This document shows positions 44,332 through 53,377 of a DNA stretch of 64,000 nucleotides, piece after piece. Location: contig JBOFMT010000119.1 of the NCBI GenBank assembly GCA_051658525.1, positions 21,424 through 85,423 of the forward strand. The letters are read 5' to 3'. The notes under the pieces are model-generated. The model saw only the letters and a list, made by a program, of their open reading frames with translations, was not told the DNA's origin and searched no databases. The stretch is from JBOFMT01 sp051658525 (GTDB taxonomy: Bacteria > Bacillota_I > Bacilli_A > Erysipelotrichales > Erysipelotrichaceae). Position 1 is the stretch's first letter; every line of letters starts with the position of its first letter. The translations under genes and the position numbers were made by a program.

Positions 44332-44951
44332 TACTTCGTACCGAAAATACGGTCTCCTGCATCACCCAATCCTGGTACAATATATCCTTTTTCATTTAGT
44401 TTTTCATCCAATGCAGCCAAGTAAATATCAACATCTGGATGCGCTTCTTCTACTGCTTTCACACCCTCTGGTGCTCCAACCAAGCAAACCAAACGAATTT
44501 GTGTTGCACCTTGCTTTTTCACCATTTCAATGGCTGCAGCTGCACTACCACCTGTTGCTAACATTGGATCTACAATCATCACAACTGCATCTTCCAAGTT
44601 TTTTGGGTATTTCGCGAAATATACATGTGGTTCAAGTGTTTCTTCGTCACGATATAAACCAACATGGGCAACTTTAACCGTTGGAACCAAGTTACAAATA
44701 CCGTTAACCATACCTAGACCAGCACGTAAAATTGGTACCAATACGATTTCTTTTTCCAATTCAAATGTCGTACAAGTTGTTACTGGCGTAGCAATTTCAA
44801 CCTCTTTAACTGGTAAATCTCGTGTAATTTCATAAGCCATTAGTCCTGCAATTTCATCCAAATTTTGTCGGAAATCTTTTGTTCCCGTCTCCTTACGACG
44901 CATTTGCGCAAGCTTATGCGTAATTAAGGGATGTTCTAATACTTTTAACAT
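44331..44951 (-). CDS. upp: Uracil phosphoribosyltransferase
   Basis: A 206-residue salvage enzyme forming UMP from uracil and PRPP. The PRPP motif is IVDPMLATGGSAAAA, with ARRKET-like MRRKETGTKDFR near the start and IVPGLGDAGDRIFGT at the end. The start MLKVLEHPL follows AAAGGAG. It sits between glyA and atp genes as in Bacillus. Confidence 0.96.
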   Translation of the reverse strand: MLKVLEHPLITHKLAQMRRKETGTKDFRQNLDEIAGLMAYEITRDLPVKEVEIATPVTTCTTFELEKEIVLVPILRAGLGMVNGICNLVPTVKVAHVGLYRDEETLEPHVYFAKYPKNLEDAVVMIVDPMLATGGSAAAAIEMVKKQGATQIRLVCLVGAPEGVKAVEEAHPDVDIYLAALDEKLNEKGYIVPGLGDAGDRIFGTK

Positions 44952-45013
44952 GAACAATACTCCTTTCGAAAATTCTCAACCATTATACCACTAATTTGTC
45001 CATTTTTTAACAA

Positions 45014-46234
45014 CTATTTTCCATTCACTTCATTTACTAATAATACAATTTCATTTTTGATTTGCACGTGTAGTACCTCATCCTTTGGATTGGAACAAAG
45101 TTGAACAATCCAATGCGCAATTTGTTCAAAATGATAGCGCTCAAAACCGCGACTTGTCATCGCAGCAGTACCCAACCGAATACCACTTGCTTTCATTGGT
45201 GGCAAGCTATCATTTGGAATTGCATTCTTATTCAAGGTAATCCCAACACGTTCCAAGAGCGACTCAGCTTCTTGTCCAGTTAATCCAAAGGCGCGATACA
45301 CATCAACAACGACCAAATGGTTGGCACTTCCACCACTCACCATCTCTAGTTCATAGTTGGCAAACACTTGGCACATCGCCTGCATATTCTCAATGACTGC
45401 TTGTTGGTACGTAATGAATTCTGGTTGTAACGCTTCAAAGAAACATTGTGCTTTGGCAGCAATGATGTGCATCAGTGGACCACCTTGCATTCCAGGAAAT
45501 ACACTCGCATCGAGCGCCTTAGCAAACTCGGCTTTGCACATGACAATACCGCCACGTGGACCTCGTAAGGTTTTATGTGTAGTACTTGTTACAAAGTCGG
45601 CATGAGGAAAGGGAGAAGGGTGTAACCCTGCTGCTACCAAACCAGCTATATGCGCCATATCCACCATTAAATATGCTCCACAAGCATCCGCTATTTCACG
45701 GAATTTTGCAAAGTCGATGATTTGTGAATAGGCGCTCGCTCCCGCAACAATCATTTTCGGTCGATGTTCCATCGCCATTGCTTCAATGGCATCATAATCC
45801 AAACGCTGTGTTGTTGCATCTACACCATAAGAAACAATATGGAACAACTTACCGGAAAAATTCAATCGATGTCCATGCGTTAAGTGGCCACCTGCATTTA
45901 AATCCATACCTAAAATCGTATCACCAACGTCCAACACACTGAAGTAAGCCGCCATATTCGCTTGGCTTCCTGAATGTGGTTGTACATTGGCATGTTCACA
46001 CCCAAACAATTGTTTGAGGTAATCAATCGCTAACGTTTCAACTTTATCTACATATTCACATCCGCCATAATAACGGCGCCCTGGATACCCTTCTGCATAT
46101 TTATTCGTAAGTAGGGATCCAGCCAAATCTAAAACTTCTTGACTCGCAAAATTCTCAGAAGCAATCAATTCAATATTGTAGGCTTGTCTTTGCTCTTCTT
46201 CTTCTAGAGCAGCTAGCAATTGAGGATCTAACAT
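45014..46234 (-). CDS. glyA: Serine hydroxymethyltransferase
   Basis: A 406-residue PLP enzyme interconverting serine and glycine with tetrahydrofolate. The N-terminal motif is ELIASENFAS, and the PLP-Lys lies in STTHKTLRGPRGG. The start MLDPQLLAA has GGAGGAC upstream; a Met 18 codons earlier lies in the RpiB frame. It follows the TsaC-RpiB gene by 1 base. Confidence 0.97.
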   Translation of the reverse strand: MLDPQLLAALEEEEQRQAYNIELIASENFASQEVLDLAGSLLTNKYAEGYPGRRYYGGCEYVDKVETLAIDYLKQLFGCEHANVQPHSGSQANMAAYFSVLDVGDTILGMDLNAGGHLTHGHRLNFSGKLFHIVSYGVDATTQRLDYDAIEAMAMEHRPKMIVAGASAYSQIIDFAKFREIADACGAYLMVDMAHIAGLVAAGLHPSPFPHADFVTSTTHKTLRGPRGGIVMCKAEFAKALDASVFPGMQGGPLMHIIAAKAQCFFEALQPEFITYQQAVIENMQAMCQVFANYELEMVSGGSANHLVVVDVYRAFGLTGQEAESLLERVGITLNKNAIPNDSLPPMKASGIRLGTAAMTSRGFERYHFEQIAHWIVQLCSNPKDEVLHVQIKNEIVLLVNEVNGK

Positions 46235-46235
46235 A

Positions 46236-47282
46236 TTAGTCCTCCAATGCGTGAATCTTCTCGATTCGATTGCAATGACGCGCTTCATTTGAGAACGGTG
46301 TTGCTAACCACGTCGTTACGATTTCTTTCATTACTTCTTCCCCAAGGACACGTTGTCCAAGTGCTAAGACGTTCGTATCGTTGTGTTCTCTTGTAGTGTG
46401 CGCAGTGAAGATATCACTCACCAAAGCACAACGAATCTTATCGTGTTTGTTGGCAGCAATGCTCATCCCAACACCAGTTCCACAAATTACGATTCCTCGC
46501 TCGCAAGCATTACTCGCCACCAATTGGCATACTGCTTTTGCGTGATCCACATAATCCACTGCTGCATGGGTATACGTTCCACAATCGTGAACCTCGTGTC
46601 CCATCGTTTCTAATAGTTTCACGATGATGTTTTTATATTCCAATCCACCGTGATCACATCCTACTGCTATTTTCATTCGCATTGCCTCCTCTACTTGTGC
46701 TTTGCTAATTTTTCCTACCCGAAGAATTTGCGCTTTTTCCTTGGTTCCATCCACAATCGTCGACGGTTGATCTCCTCCAGGAATTCCCTCGACAATGGCA
46801 TCGATTCGGCCATCGAGTTGTTCCAACACCGCTTCCATCGTTGCTCCTGTCGGATGATCACTTAGATTTGCCGAACTCACGAGGAGCGGCTTATCCAGTA
46901 GCTCCATCCAGGACAAAATCATCGGATGGTTAGGAATGCGGATTCCAATCGTTGGAAAGTGATTGGTGACATAGCCCGGTACCGAATCTTTTTTACTTAA
47001 AATTAGGGTCAAGGCTCCAGGCATATACGTCTTTGCCAATGGAACATATTGCGGTTGTAAAAGCGCAACTTGTTGCAATTGTTCAATGCTTGCCACCATC
47101 ATCGGGATTGGTTTTTCATCCGGCCTTCCCTTGGCTTGTTTGAGTGCATCCAACGCTTGGGGTTGATCATAAACCACTCCCAAACCATATACGGTGTCTG
47201 TTGGAAATGCAACAACACCGCCTCGCTTTAAAATCTCGAGGATTTCTTTTGTTTGATGCGGTTGGTAACGTTTGGTTTCCAT
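46236..47282 (-). CDS. TsaC (Sua5/YrdC)-RpiB fusion protein
   Basis: A 348-residue frame joining two enzymes. Residues 1-~195 are an L-threonylcarbamoyladenylate synthase (t6A37 tRNA modification): GGVVAFPTDTVYGLG, KGRPDEKPIPMM, VSSANLSDHPTG. Residues 203-348 are ribose-5-phosphate isomerase B: MKIAVGCDHGGLEYK, DCGTY, ICGTGVGMSIAANK and the NDTNVLALG region. The start METKRYQPHQ follows AAAGGAGAAG. In Bacillus, ywlC (tsaC) and ywlF (rpiB) are separate genes just before glyA, so loss of the genes between them plus in-frame joining explains this. An internal AGGAGG (46685-46690) lies 8 bases before the RpiB ATG at 46676, so a free 146-residue RpiB may also be made. Confidence 0.9.
   Translation of the reverse strand: METKRYQPHQTKEILEILKRGGVVAFPTDTVYGLGVVYDQPQALDALKQAKGRPDEKPIPMMVASIEQLQQVALLQPQYVPLAKTYMPGALTLILSKKDSVPGYVTNHFPTIGIRIPNHPMILSWMELLDKPLLVSSANLSDHPTGATMEAVLEQLDGRIDAIVEGIPGGDQPSTIVDGTKEKAQILRVGKISKAQVEEAMRMKIAVGCDHGGLEYKNIIVKLLETMGHEVHDCGTYTHAAVDYVDHAKAVCQLVASNACERGIVICGTGVGMSIAANKHDKIRCALVSDIFTAHTTREHNDTNVLALGQRVLGEEVMKEIVTTWLATPFSNEARHCNRIEKIHALED
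46685..46690 (-). promoter_or_regulatory. Internal Shine-Dalgarno for RpiB
   Basis: AGGAGG within codons of the fusion, 8 bases before the ATG of MKIAVGCDHGG. It is well placed for independent RpiB translation. Confidence 0.65.
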
Positions 47283-47350
47283 GCTTCTTCTCCTTTGCAA
47301 AGCAAGAGTTATTCACTCTTTTCTCCACCATTCTATCATAATTTATGTAT

Positions 47351-47371
47351 AAAAAAAAAGCCGTATGGCTA
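47351..47371 (-). terminator. Weak terminator after prmC
   Basis: A 4-5 bp stem AGCC / GGCT followed by T9 on the minus strand. The stem is short; the T run is strong. Confidence 0.5.
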
Positions 47372-48226
47372 CATAACGTAGACAAACAGCATGCGATCTT
47401 TCCCATTGATGTCCTGTAAGACTTCAATACGGGCATTCGGATAATATTCTTTGGCTAAGTTTGACAAACTTTCCCCTTGGTCATATCCCATTTCAAACGC
47501 AAGGATAGCTTTTTCTTTCAGTACTTTATGTGCATTTTGTAAGATAATGCGATAGAAGAATAGTCCATCATTCCCACCAAATAAAGCAACATGAGGTTCA
47601 AAGTCCACAACGGTATCCTCTAATACTTCATCTTGCGGAATATATGGCGGATTACTCACTAAAATATCCACTTTTATATTGGCATCAATAAACGGTTGCA
47701 ACATATCCCCAAACATAAAATCAATTTCTACTTCATTATCCATCGCGTTAGCTTTCGCTACTGCAATGGCGTCCGCTGAGATATCACTAGCGTGAACTTC
47801 GAGATCACGCTCTTCACCCTTAAGTGAAATGGCAATGGCTCCAGAACCAGTCCCTACATCGATTAGTGTGCGATTCATATCACCAAACACTTCATCGATC
47901 GCACCAAGGACATTGGCAACCAACTCTTCGGTTTCTGGTCGTGGAATCAATACGTGTTCACTCACACGGAAGCGACGTCCAAAAAACCATTCGAAACCAA
48001 GTACATGTTGTAGCGGTTCTCCCGTAGCAATGCGTGCAATTCCATCAAGGTATTGTGCTTGCAAGTTTTCTGGCATCAATTCTTCGTATTGCATATAAAG
48101 ATCATGTGCATTGGCATTGGAAAGTTCTAGTAGATACAACAAGGCTAGCTGTTCGCTACGCCCTTGTTGTGCTAAGGTTTTTTGCGCTGTTTTCAGCACA
48201 TTACGATAGCTTTCCACCTTATTCAC
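47369..48226 (-). CDS. prmC: Release factor glutamine methyltransferase
   Basis: A 285-residue SAM enzyme that methylates the GGQ Gln of release factors. An N-terminal helical domain precedes motif I, LIDVGTGSGAIAIS, with the active motif SNPPYI. It overlaps its substrate gene prfA by 8 bases. Confidence 0.95.
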   Translation of the reverse strand: MNKVESYRNVLKTAQKTLAQQGRSEQLALLYLLELSNANAHDLYMQYEELMPENLQAQYLDGIARIATGEPLQHVLGFEWFFGRRFRVSEHVLIPRPETEELVANVLGAIDEVFGDMNRTLIDVGTGSGAIAISLKGEERDLEVHASDISADAIAVAKANAMDNEVEIDFMFGDMLQPFIDANIKVDILVSNPPYIPQDEVLEDTVVDFEPHVALFGGNDGLFFYRIILQNAHKVLKEKAILAFEMGYDQGESLSNLAKEYYPNARIEVLQDINGKDRMLFVYVM

Positions 48227-49289
48227 CAGCTAGCTTTTGACGTTGGTCTTCCGCTTGAAGTGCATCCAATACATCACCCAATTTACCTTCCATGATACGG
48301 TCTAATTGTTGTAATGTTAATCCAATACGGTGATCGGTTACACGGTTTTGTGGGTAGTTATACGTTCTAATTTTTTCCGCACGATCTCCAGAACCAATTT
48401 TCGATTTACGTTCTTCTCCACGTTCTGCATCCAATTGTGCTTGGTGAGCTTCGTAAATACGAGAACGAATCAAACGCATCGCTTTATCACGGTTGTCATG
48501 TTGACTACGTCCATCTTGACATTTTACTGAAATCCCTGTTGGAATATGCGTAATACGGACAGCGGAATCGGTTTTATTAACGTGTTGTCCCCCTGCTCCA
48601 GATGCACGAAGCGTATCGATTTCCAAATCGTTTGGATTGATTTCCACTTCTTCTGCTTCTACATCAGGTGAAACAAGTACGGTAGCAGTTGAAGTATGAA
48701 TACGTCCTTGAGATTCTGTTTTTGGTACACGTTGTACACGGTGAGATCCTGACTCAAATTTCAAGCGACCATAAGCTTGATCTCCCTTAACCATAAAACT
48801 AATCAAAGAGAAACCACCAGCTTCTGCTTCTTGCATATCGATAATTTCAATTTTCCAACCAATAATCTCAGCATAACGAGAATACATACGGTATAAGTCT
48901 CCAGCGAAGATATTTCCTTCATCTCCACCAGCTGCTCCACGGACCTCAACAATAGCATTGTTCGCATCGTTCGGATCTTTTGGAATCAACAAGACTTCTA
49001 ATTTTTCTAGCAATGCAACTTTACGCGGTTCGTTTTCTTCGATTTCCATCTCAGCCATTTCACGCATTTCTTTGTCGTTTTCTTTTAATAGAGCATTCGC
49101 TTCTTCTAAGTTTGTTAACACTTTTTTCAATTCTAAATACGTTTCTACCAGTTGTGTCATTCCAGCTTGTTCTTTTCCAAGTTTTGCCATCAAGCGATTA
49201 TCTGATAATACTTCTTGTGACATTAATAATTCCGTCAACTCATTATAGCGTTGTAGGAATCCTTCTAGTCTTTCAATGATTGCTTCCAT
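48219..49289 (-). CDS. prfA: Peptide chain release factor 1
   Basis: A 356-residue factor for UAA/UAG. The GGQ loop is in ASGAGGQHVNKTDSAV, with SGSHRVQRVPKTESQGRIHT before it. It is an intact RF1; prmC modifies the GGQ Gln. Confidence 0.96.
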   Translation of the reverse strand: MEAIIERLEGFLQRYNELTELLMSQEVLSDNRLMAKLGKEQAGMTQLVETYLELKKVLTNLEEANALLKENDKEMREMAEMEIEENEPRKVALLEKLEVLLIPKDPNDANNAIVEVRGAAGGDEGNIFAGDLYRMYSRYAEIIGWKIEIIDMQEAEAGGFSLISFMVKGDQAYGRLKFESGSHRVQRVPKTESQGRIHTSTATVLVSPDVEAEEVEINPNDLEIDTLRASGAGGQHVNKTDSAVRITHIPTGISVKCQDGRSQHDNRDKAMRLIRSRIYEAHQAQLDAERGEERKSKIGSGDRAEKIRTYNYPQNRVTDHRIGLTLQQLDRIMEGKLGDVLDALQAEDQRQKLAGE

Positions 49290-49306
49290 AATACCTCCTA
49301 TAACAT

Positions 49307-49334
49307 AAGAAAAGGGAAAACCTAGACTTCCCCA
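49307..49334 (-). terminator. Possible terminator after tdk
   Basis: Stem GGGAA / TTCCC around an 8-9 base loop, followed by TTTTCTT on the minus strand, between tdk and prfA. Confidence 0.45.
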
Positions 49335-49405
49335 TTTCCAAGATTTTTATACGTTTTTACTCTCTTAATTAAACACGAAATATGCGATATTTCAACTATT
49401 TCGCC

Positions 49406-49981
49406 TTACTTTCGAACATCGTGGCAATGACGACAGCGTGCTTCATAAGCTTCGCTTGCTCCTACCAAAATGATGGGGTCATCATATTTCGCAGGTTCTC
49501 CATTAACCAAACGCTGTGTTCTCGTTGCTGGTGCACCACATTCCGTACAAACTGCAGTTAGTTTTGTTACGAATTCCGCAATGGTAATAAGTTTGGGAAT
49601 GATCCCAAATGGTTCCCCACGAAAATCCATATCCAACCCAGCTACCATAACACGCAATCCACGGTTTGCTAGGTCGTTGCAAATCGTAGTAACTTCTTCA
49701 TCAAAAAATTGTACTTCATCAATGGCAACGACTTCCATATCATCGGTTAGATGATCATAGATTTCATGTGCCGTCTTAATTGAAAAAGAATGCACGGAAC
49801 TACCCGCATGCGATACGACTTTATCATCACTATAACGATTGTCGATTGCAGGCTTAAATACCGCAATTTTCTTTTTTGCATATTCCAATACTTTGATTCT
49901 TCGGATCAGTTCCTCTGTTTTACCAGCAAACATGCATCCCGCGATCACTTCAATCCAACCTTCACGGTATTGACGATACAT
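49406..49981 (-). CDS. tdk: Thymidine kinase (type II)
   Basis: A 191-residue salvage kinase. P-loop GCMFAGKTEELIRR, Walker B-like VVAIDEVQFFDE, and zinc Cys pairs CTEC and CRHC. The order rpmE-tdk-prfA-prmC is conserved. Confidence 0.96.
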   Translation of the reverse strand: MYRQYREGWIEVIAGCMFAGKTEELIRRIKVLEYAKKKIAVFKPAIDNRYSDDKVVSHAGSSVHSFSIKTAHEIYDHLTDDMEVVAIDEVQFFDEEVTTICNDLANRGLRVMVAGLDMDFRGEPFGIIPKLITIAEFVTKLTAVCTECGAPATRTQRLVNGEPAKYDDPIILVGASEAYEARCRHCHDVRK

Positions 49982-50012
49982 ATAAATCCCTCCATTATTA
50001 CCCTAATTATAC

Positions 50013-50042
50013 AAAAAAATAAGGACTTTGAAGAGTCCTTAA
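50013..50042 (-). terminator. Terminator after rpmE
   Basis: A 7-bp stem AAGGACT / AGTCCTT with a 6-base loop and T7 on the minus strand. Confidence 0.85.
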
Positions 50043-50052
50043 TTTTAAGTTG

Positions 50053-50256
50053 TTACTTTGCAGAATATTTTTTGTTGAATTTCTCAATACGTCCTTGTGC
50101 TGCAGCAAAACGTTGACGTCCTGTGTAGAATGGGTGACAGTTTGAGCAAGTATCGATTTTCAATTCTTTGCTTGTTGATCCACCTTCAAAAGCATTCCCA
50201 CAAGTAGCACATGTGATTGTGATTTTGTTGTATTCAGGATGAATTCCTTGTTTCAT
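50053..50256 (-). CDS. rpmE: 50S ribosomal protein bL31 (zinc-binding type)
   Basis: A 67-residue protein with CATC and CSNC pairs for zinc, so the C+ type, and the end HPFYTGRQRFAAAQGRIEKFN. It has its own promoter and terminator. The leader contains a hairpin (about 7 bp, stem CTTTAAACT with AGTTTAAG) at 50274-50295, perhaps an L31 autoregulation site. The rho gene usually upstream is absent. Confidence 0.95.
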   Translation of the reverse strand: MKQGIHPEYNKITITCATCGNAFEGGSTSKELKIDTCSNCHPFYTGRQRFAAAQGRIEKFNKKYSAK

Positions 50257-50309
50257 ATTAATTTCTCCTTCCGCCTTAAACTATTCGAGTTTAAAGTAAG
50301 TGCCAATAT

Positions 50310-50337
50310 ATTATATCATAATGTTGCTAGATTGCAA
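50310..50337 (-). promoter_or_regulatory. Promoter of rpmE
   Basis: -35 TTGCAA, 16-base spacer, -10 TATAAT. Confidence 0.7.
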
Positions 50338-50368
50338 TAGTGGAAACCATTGCTTTTTATGGGAAAAT

Positions 50369-51631
50369 TTAGATTTCTTCGCGCCAAATATTGGCACCTA
50401 ATTTACGTAGTTTATCTTCAATAGAGTCATATCCTCGATCGATATGATAAATTTCATGAATTTCTGTAATCCCTTCGGCGATTAACCCAGCGATTACTAG
50501 TGCCGCTCCACAACGTAAATCCGTTGCTTCTACCACACTCCCAGATAACGGAGTTCCACCATTTACTAGTGCCATTGCTGACATTAAATTGATGTTGGCA
50601 CCCATTTTATTCAGTTCGTGACAGTGTTTGAAACGTTCTGTATAAATCGTTTCCTTTACCACACTTTGCCCTTGGCACTGTGTCAACAAAGCCGTAAGTG
50701 GTTGTTGTAAGTCTGTCGCAAACCCTGGATAAGGAAGTGTTTGTAAATCGATACTTTGCAATGGCTTTTCACTACGTAATACACGCACGAAATCCACACC
50801 AATTTCAAGATTTACACCCATCTCTTGTAACTTTGATAATAGTGACTCCAAGTGCATTGGAATAACATTTTCAATTGTTACATCATCAGCGGCAGCTGCT
50901 GCTAATGTAATGTATGTTCCACCTTCAATACGGTCAGGAATGATTTCATGGAAACATCCTTTGAGCTCGTCTACACCATCAATGGTAATGACATTAGTAC
51001 CAGCCCCACGAATTTTTGCTCCCATTTTATTTAACAAAGTTGCCACATCGATAATTTCTGGTTCCTTTGCAGCATTTTCAATCAAGGTTCTTCCTTTAGC
51101 ATACACTGCTGCCATCAAAATATTGATGGTTGCACCAACGCTGCTAACATCCAAGAAGATTTTTGCACCTTTTAATTCTGTTGCGGAAATATGGTAACTT
51201 CCTGCTTTATACTCAACACTTGCACCCAAGGCCTCAAACCCTTTTAAATGCAAATCGATTGGACGAGGTCCTAAGTAACAACCACCAGGCATCTTCATTT
51301 CCACATGACCATATTTACCTAACAATGCTCCCATGAAGTAGTAAGAAGCACGTAATTTAGTAACCGTCTCACTTACCATCGGGATATTTTTCATGTTCGT
51401 AGGATCGATGATAATATGATCCTCTTCTTTGAATGTAACCTCTACACCCAACTCTTTTAATAATGTGGACAAAGATTGCACATCTGAGATATTGGGAACA
51501 CCAACAATCGTAACCGGTCCTCCCGATAAGATTGCTGCTGGAATCAAAGCTACCGTTGCATTTTTAGAACCGCTTATTTTTACGGAACCAGTTAAACGGT
51601 GCCCGCCTTCAATTTTTATTATTTCTTTCAT
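50369..51631 (-). CDS. murA: UDP-N-acetylglucosamine 1-carboxyvinyltransferase
   Basis: A 420-residue first-step peptidoglycan enzyme, adding enolpyruvate from PEP. It starts MKEIIKIEGG with AAAGGAG upstream; 14 extra N-terminal codons are rejected. KISGSKNATV holds the conserved Lys-Asn, and the PEP-binding/fosfomycin-reactive Cys lies in MPGGCYLGPRPIDLH. Position next to rpmE matches the murZ paralogue of Bacillus. Confidence 0.96.
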   Translation of the reverse strand: MKEIIKIEGGHRLTGSVKISGSKNATVALIPAAILSGGPVTIVGVPNISDVQSLSTLLKELGVEVTFKEEDHIIIDPTNMKNIPMVSETVTKLRASYYFMGALLGKYGHVEMKMPGGCYLGPRPIDLHLKGFEALGASVEYKAGSYHISATELKGAKIFLDVSSVGATINILMAAVYAKGRTLIENAAKEPEIIDVATLLNKMGAKIRGAGTNVITIDGVDELKGCFHEIIPDRIEGGTYITLAAAAADDVTIENVIPMHLESLLSKLQEMGVNLEIGVDFVRVLRSEKPLQSIDLQTLPYPGFATDLQQPLTALLTQCQGQSVVKETIYTERFKHCHELNKMGANINLMSAMALVNGGTPLSGSVVEATDLRCGAALVIAGLIAEGITEIHEIYHIDRGYDSIEDKLRKLGANIWREEI

Positions 51632-51760
51632 CAAAGTACTCCTTTGTAAACTTGCTTTATAATTATATAGCATTTCTTTCGATAAGGCTATAAAAAGCTA
51701 TTAAGTTACTTGTTTGAAGCAGTAGAATACTATAGTTTTTTTTCTTTCTCCATCCCAACG

Positions 51761-51788
51761 AAAAAAAATAGGTGCATAATGCACCTAT
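51761..51788 (-). terminator. Terminator of M32 carboxypeptidase gene
   Basis: A 9-bp stem ATAGGTGCA / TGCACCTAT with a 3-base loop and T8 on the minus strand; it overlaps the stop codon. Confidence 0.9.
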
Positions 51789-53257
51789 AAATCATATATT
51801 TGTGTGAATTTAGCTACCAAATAACGCGTATAATACTTTGGATTGAACGCTTCCCCCATTCCCTCAAAGAGCAATTCGTTTGTCTTGCTCCCTGCATATT
51901 GATGGATTTCCTCTTTTAACCAAGCATTGATTGGCTTGAGATCCCCTTGTTCTAATAAAGCATCGACATCTAGTGTTTGCTTCATATAGTGTGCAAATTG
52001 GCATGCAAAAGCACTACCTAATACATAGGTTGGGAAATACCCAAAGTATCCCCAACTAAAATGGATATCCTGTAAAATCCCTTGTGCATCATTTGAAACA
52101 TCAATACCTAAGTAACTTTTATAAAGTTCATTCCAAAGTTTTGGTAATTCCTGGATAGAAACCTCACCATTGAACATTTGTTTCTCAATTTCATAGCGAA
52201 TCATAATATGCAATGGATAGGTTAACTCATCTGCTTCAATTCGGATGAACGATGGACTTACAACATTCAAAGCACGATAAAATGCAGTAACGTCTAAGTC
52301 TTTATATTGTGGAAAATAACGTTGCAGTACTGGATACTCCCCCTTCCAGAACGCCTCGGTATTTCCGACCATATTCTCATAAAACCGTGATTGCCCTTCA
52401 TGCATCGCGGCACTCTTTTCATTTAACACCGTACCACAAAACATCGGATTACTTTGCTGTTCATAAAGAGCATGCCCCATCTCATGCATAGAAGAGGAAA
52501 CAGCCAACATCGGATTATGTTCATGATAAGCTACCGTGAAGCGAACATTGGATGTGGATAAACCATTACAAAATGGATGTTGGCTTTCTCCCATCGCCCC
52601 GGCTTCTTGGTCAAATCCATAAACACGTTGCAAGTGTTCCAAATACGCTTTTTGTTGTTGCTTTGGAAAGGTTACCTGCAAGATACTCGTATCGCGTTTT
52701 GGTTGTTTCGCTATTTGTTGTAAAAGGGGAACGACCGTTGCTTTGATTTCATCAAATAAAGCATCATACATTGCCATGGATGTTCCTTCTTCTTGCTGAT
52801 TGAGAATCTTATCGTAGACACTCGCTCCTGGCAAATGCGCCACCAAAGCTTTTTTCACCTCGATCATCGCCTCCAATTCGTCGGCAAACAAACTGAAGTC
52901 AGCAGCCTGTCGCGCTGCAATCCAGGCAGCTTCCGACTTGGGACGTAAGCTAATAAAGCGATGTAAGGCTGCTTCATCACAATCTTTCTCCTCCCGGAGC
53001 TGTTTTCTTAATTTTAAAATTGTTTGTTGTTCCACTTCATCAAACTCGTTTACATCCATCGTCTCAATTCGCTCAATTGCCACTGGATCTCGTTCAAGTT
53101 TCAGATGTTGCTTCGACAAAACATCCATCATTTCTTGTTGATACGCCATCGCCTTTTTCGGTAAATCCGTCGAACATTCATACGACAAGTTAGAAATTGC
53201 ATAACGCAGTGCTGCTAACTCTTTTTGATAACTTAAAAACCATTCACGATTCTTCAT
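51785..53257 (-). CDS. M32 family metallocarboxypeptidase
   Basis: A 490-residue cytosolic zinc carboxypeptidase (Taq type). The zinc motif SMHEMGHALYEQQ gives HExxH, with the family IRIEADELTYPLHIMIRYEIE and the TNVRFTVAYH-like SNVRFTVAYHEHNP region. The start MKNREWFLS has GAGGGAAAAG upstream; 58 upstream codons with Cys-rich, non-homologous sequence are rejected. It trims C-terminal residues of peptides. It diverges from the DUF1846 gene. Confidence 0.92.
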   Translation of the reverse strand: MKNREWFLSYQKELAALRYAISNLSYECSTDLPKKAMAYQQEMMDVLSKQHLKLERDPVAIERIETMDVNEFDEVEQQTILKLRKQLREEKDCDEAALHRFISLRPKSEAAWIAARQAADFSLFADELEAMIEVKKALVAHLPGASVYDKILNQQEEGTSMAMYDALFDEIKATVVPLLQQIAKQPKRDTSILQVTFPKQQQKAYLEHLQRVYGFDQEAGAMGESQHPFCNGLSTSNVRFTVAYHEHNPMLAVSSSMHEMGHALYEQQSNPMFCGTVLNEKSAAMHEGQSRFYENMVGNTEAFWKGEYPVLQRYFPQYKDLDVTAFYRALNVVSPSFIRIEADELTYPLHIMIRYEIEKQMFNGEVSIQELPKLWNELYKSYLGIDVSNDAQGILQDIHFSWGYFGYFPTYVLGSAFACQFAHYMKQTLDVDALLEQGDLKPINAWLKEEIHQYAGSKTNELLFEGMGEAFNPKYYTRYLVAKFTQIYDL

Positions 53258-53318
53258 CCCTTTTCCCTCACTTTTTTTCATTAAACCACAGATATAAGAA
53301 AAAGGACAAGAAAATTCA

Positions 53319-53347
53319 TGGAAAAAGCTTCGAAATCTTGTTATAAT
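53319..53347 (+). promoter_or_regulatory. Promoter of DUF1846 gene
   Basis: -35 TGGAAA, 17-base spacer, extended -10 TGTTATAAT. Confidence 0.65.
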
Positions 53348-53377
53348 AACAAAAGAGTTTTTAGAAGGAGGACAGTT

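Noticed and set aside
44048..44677. A 209-codon plus-strand ORF opposite upp/atp genes
   Set aside because: It lies fully opposite well-conserved minus-strand genes, has no ribosome site, and its composition is that of a shadow frame.
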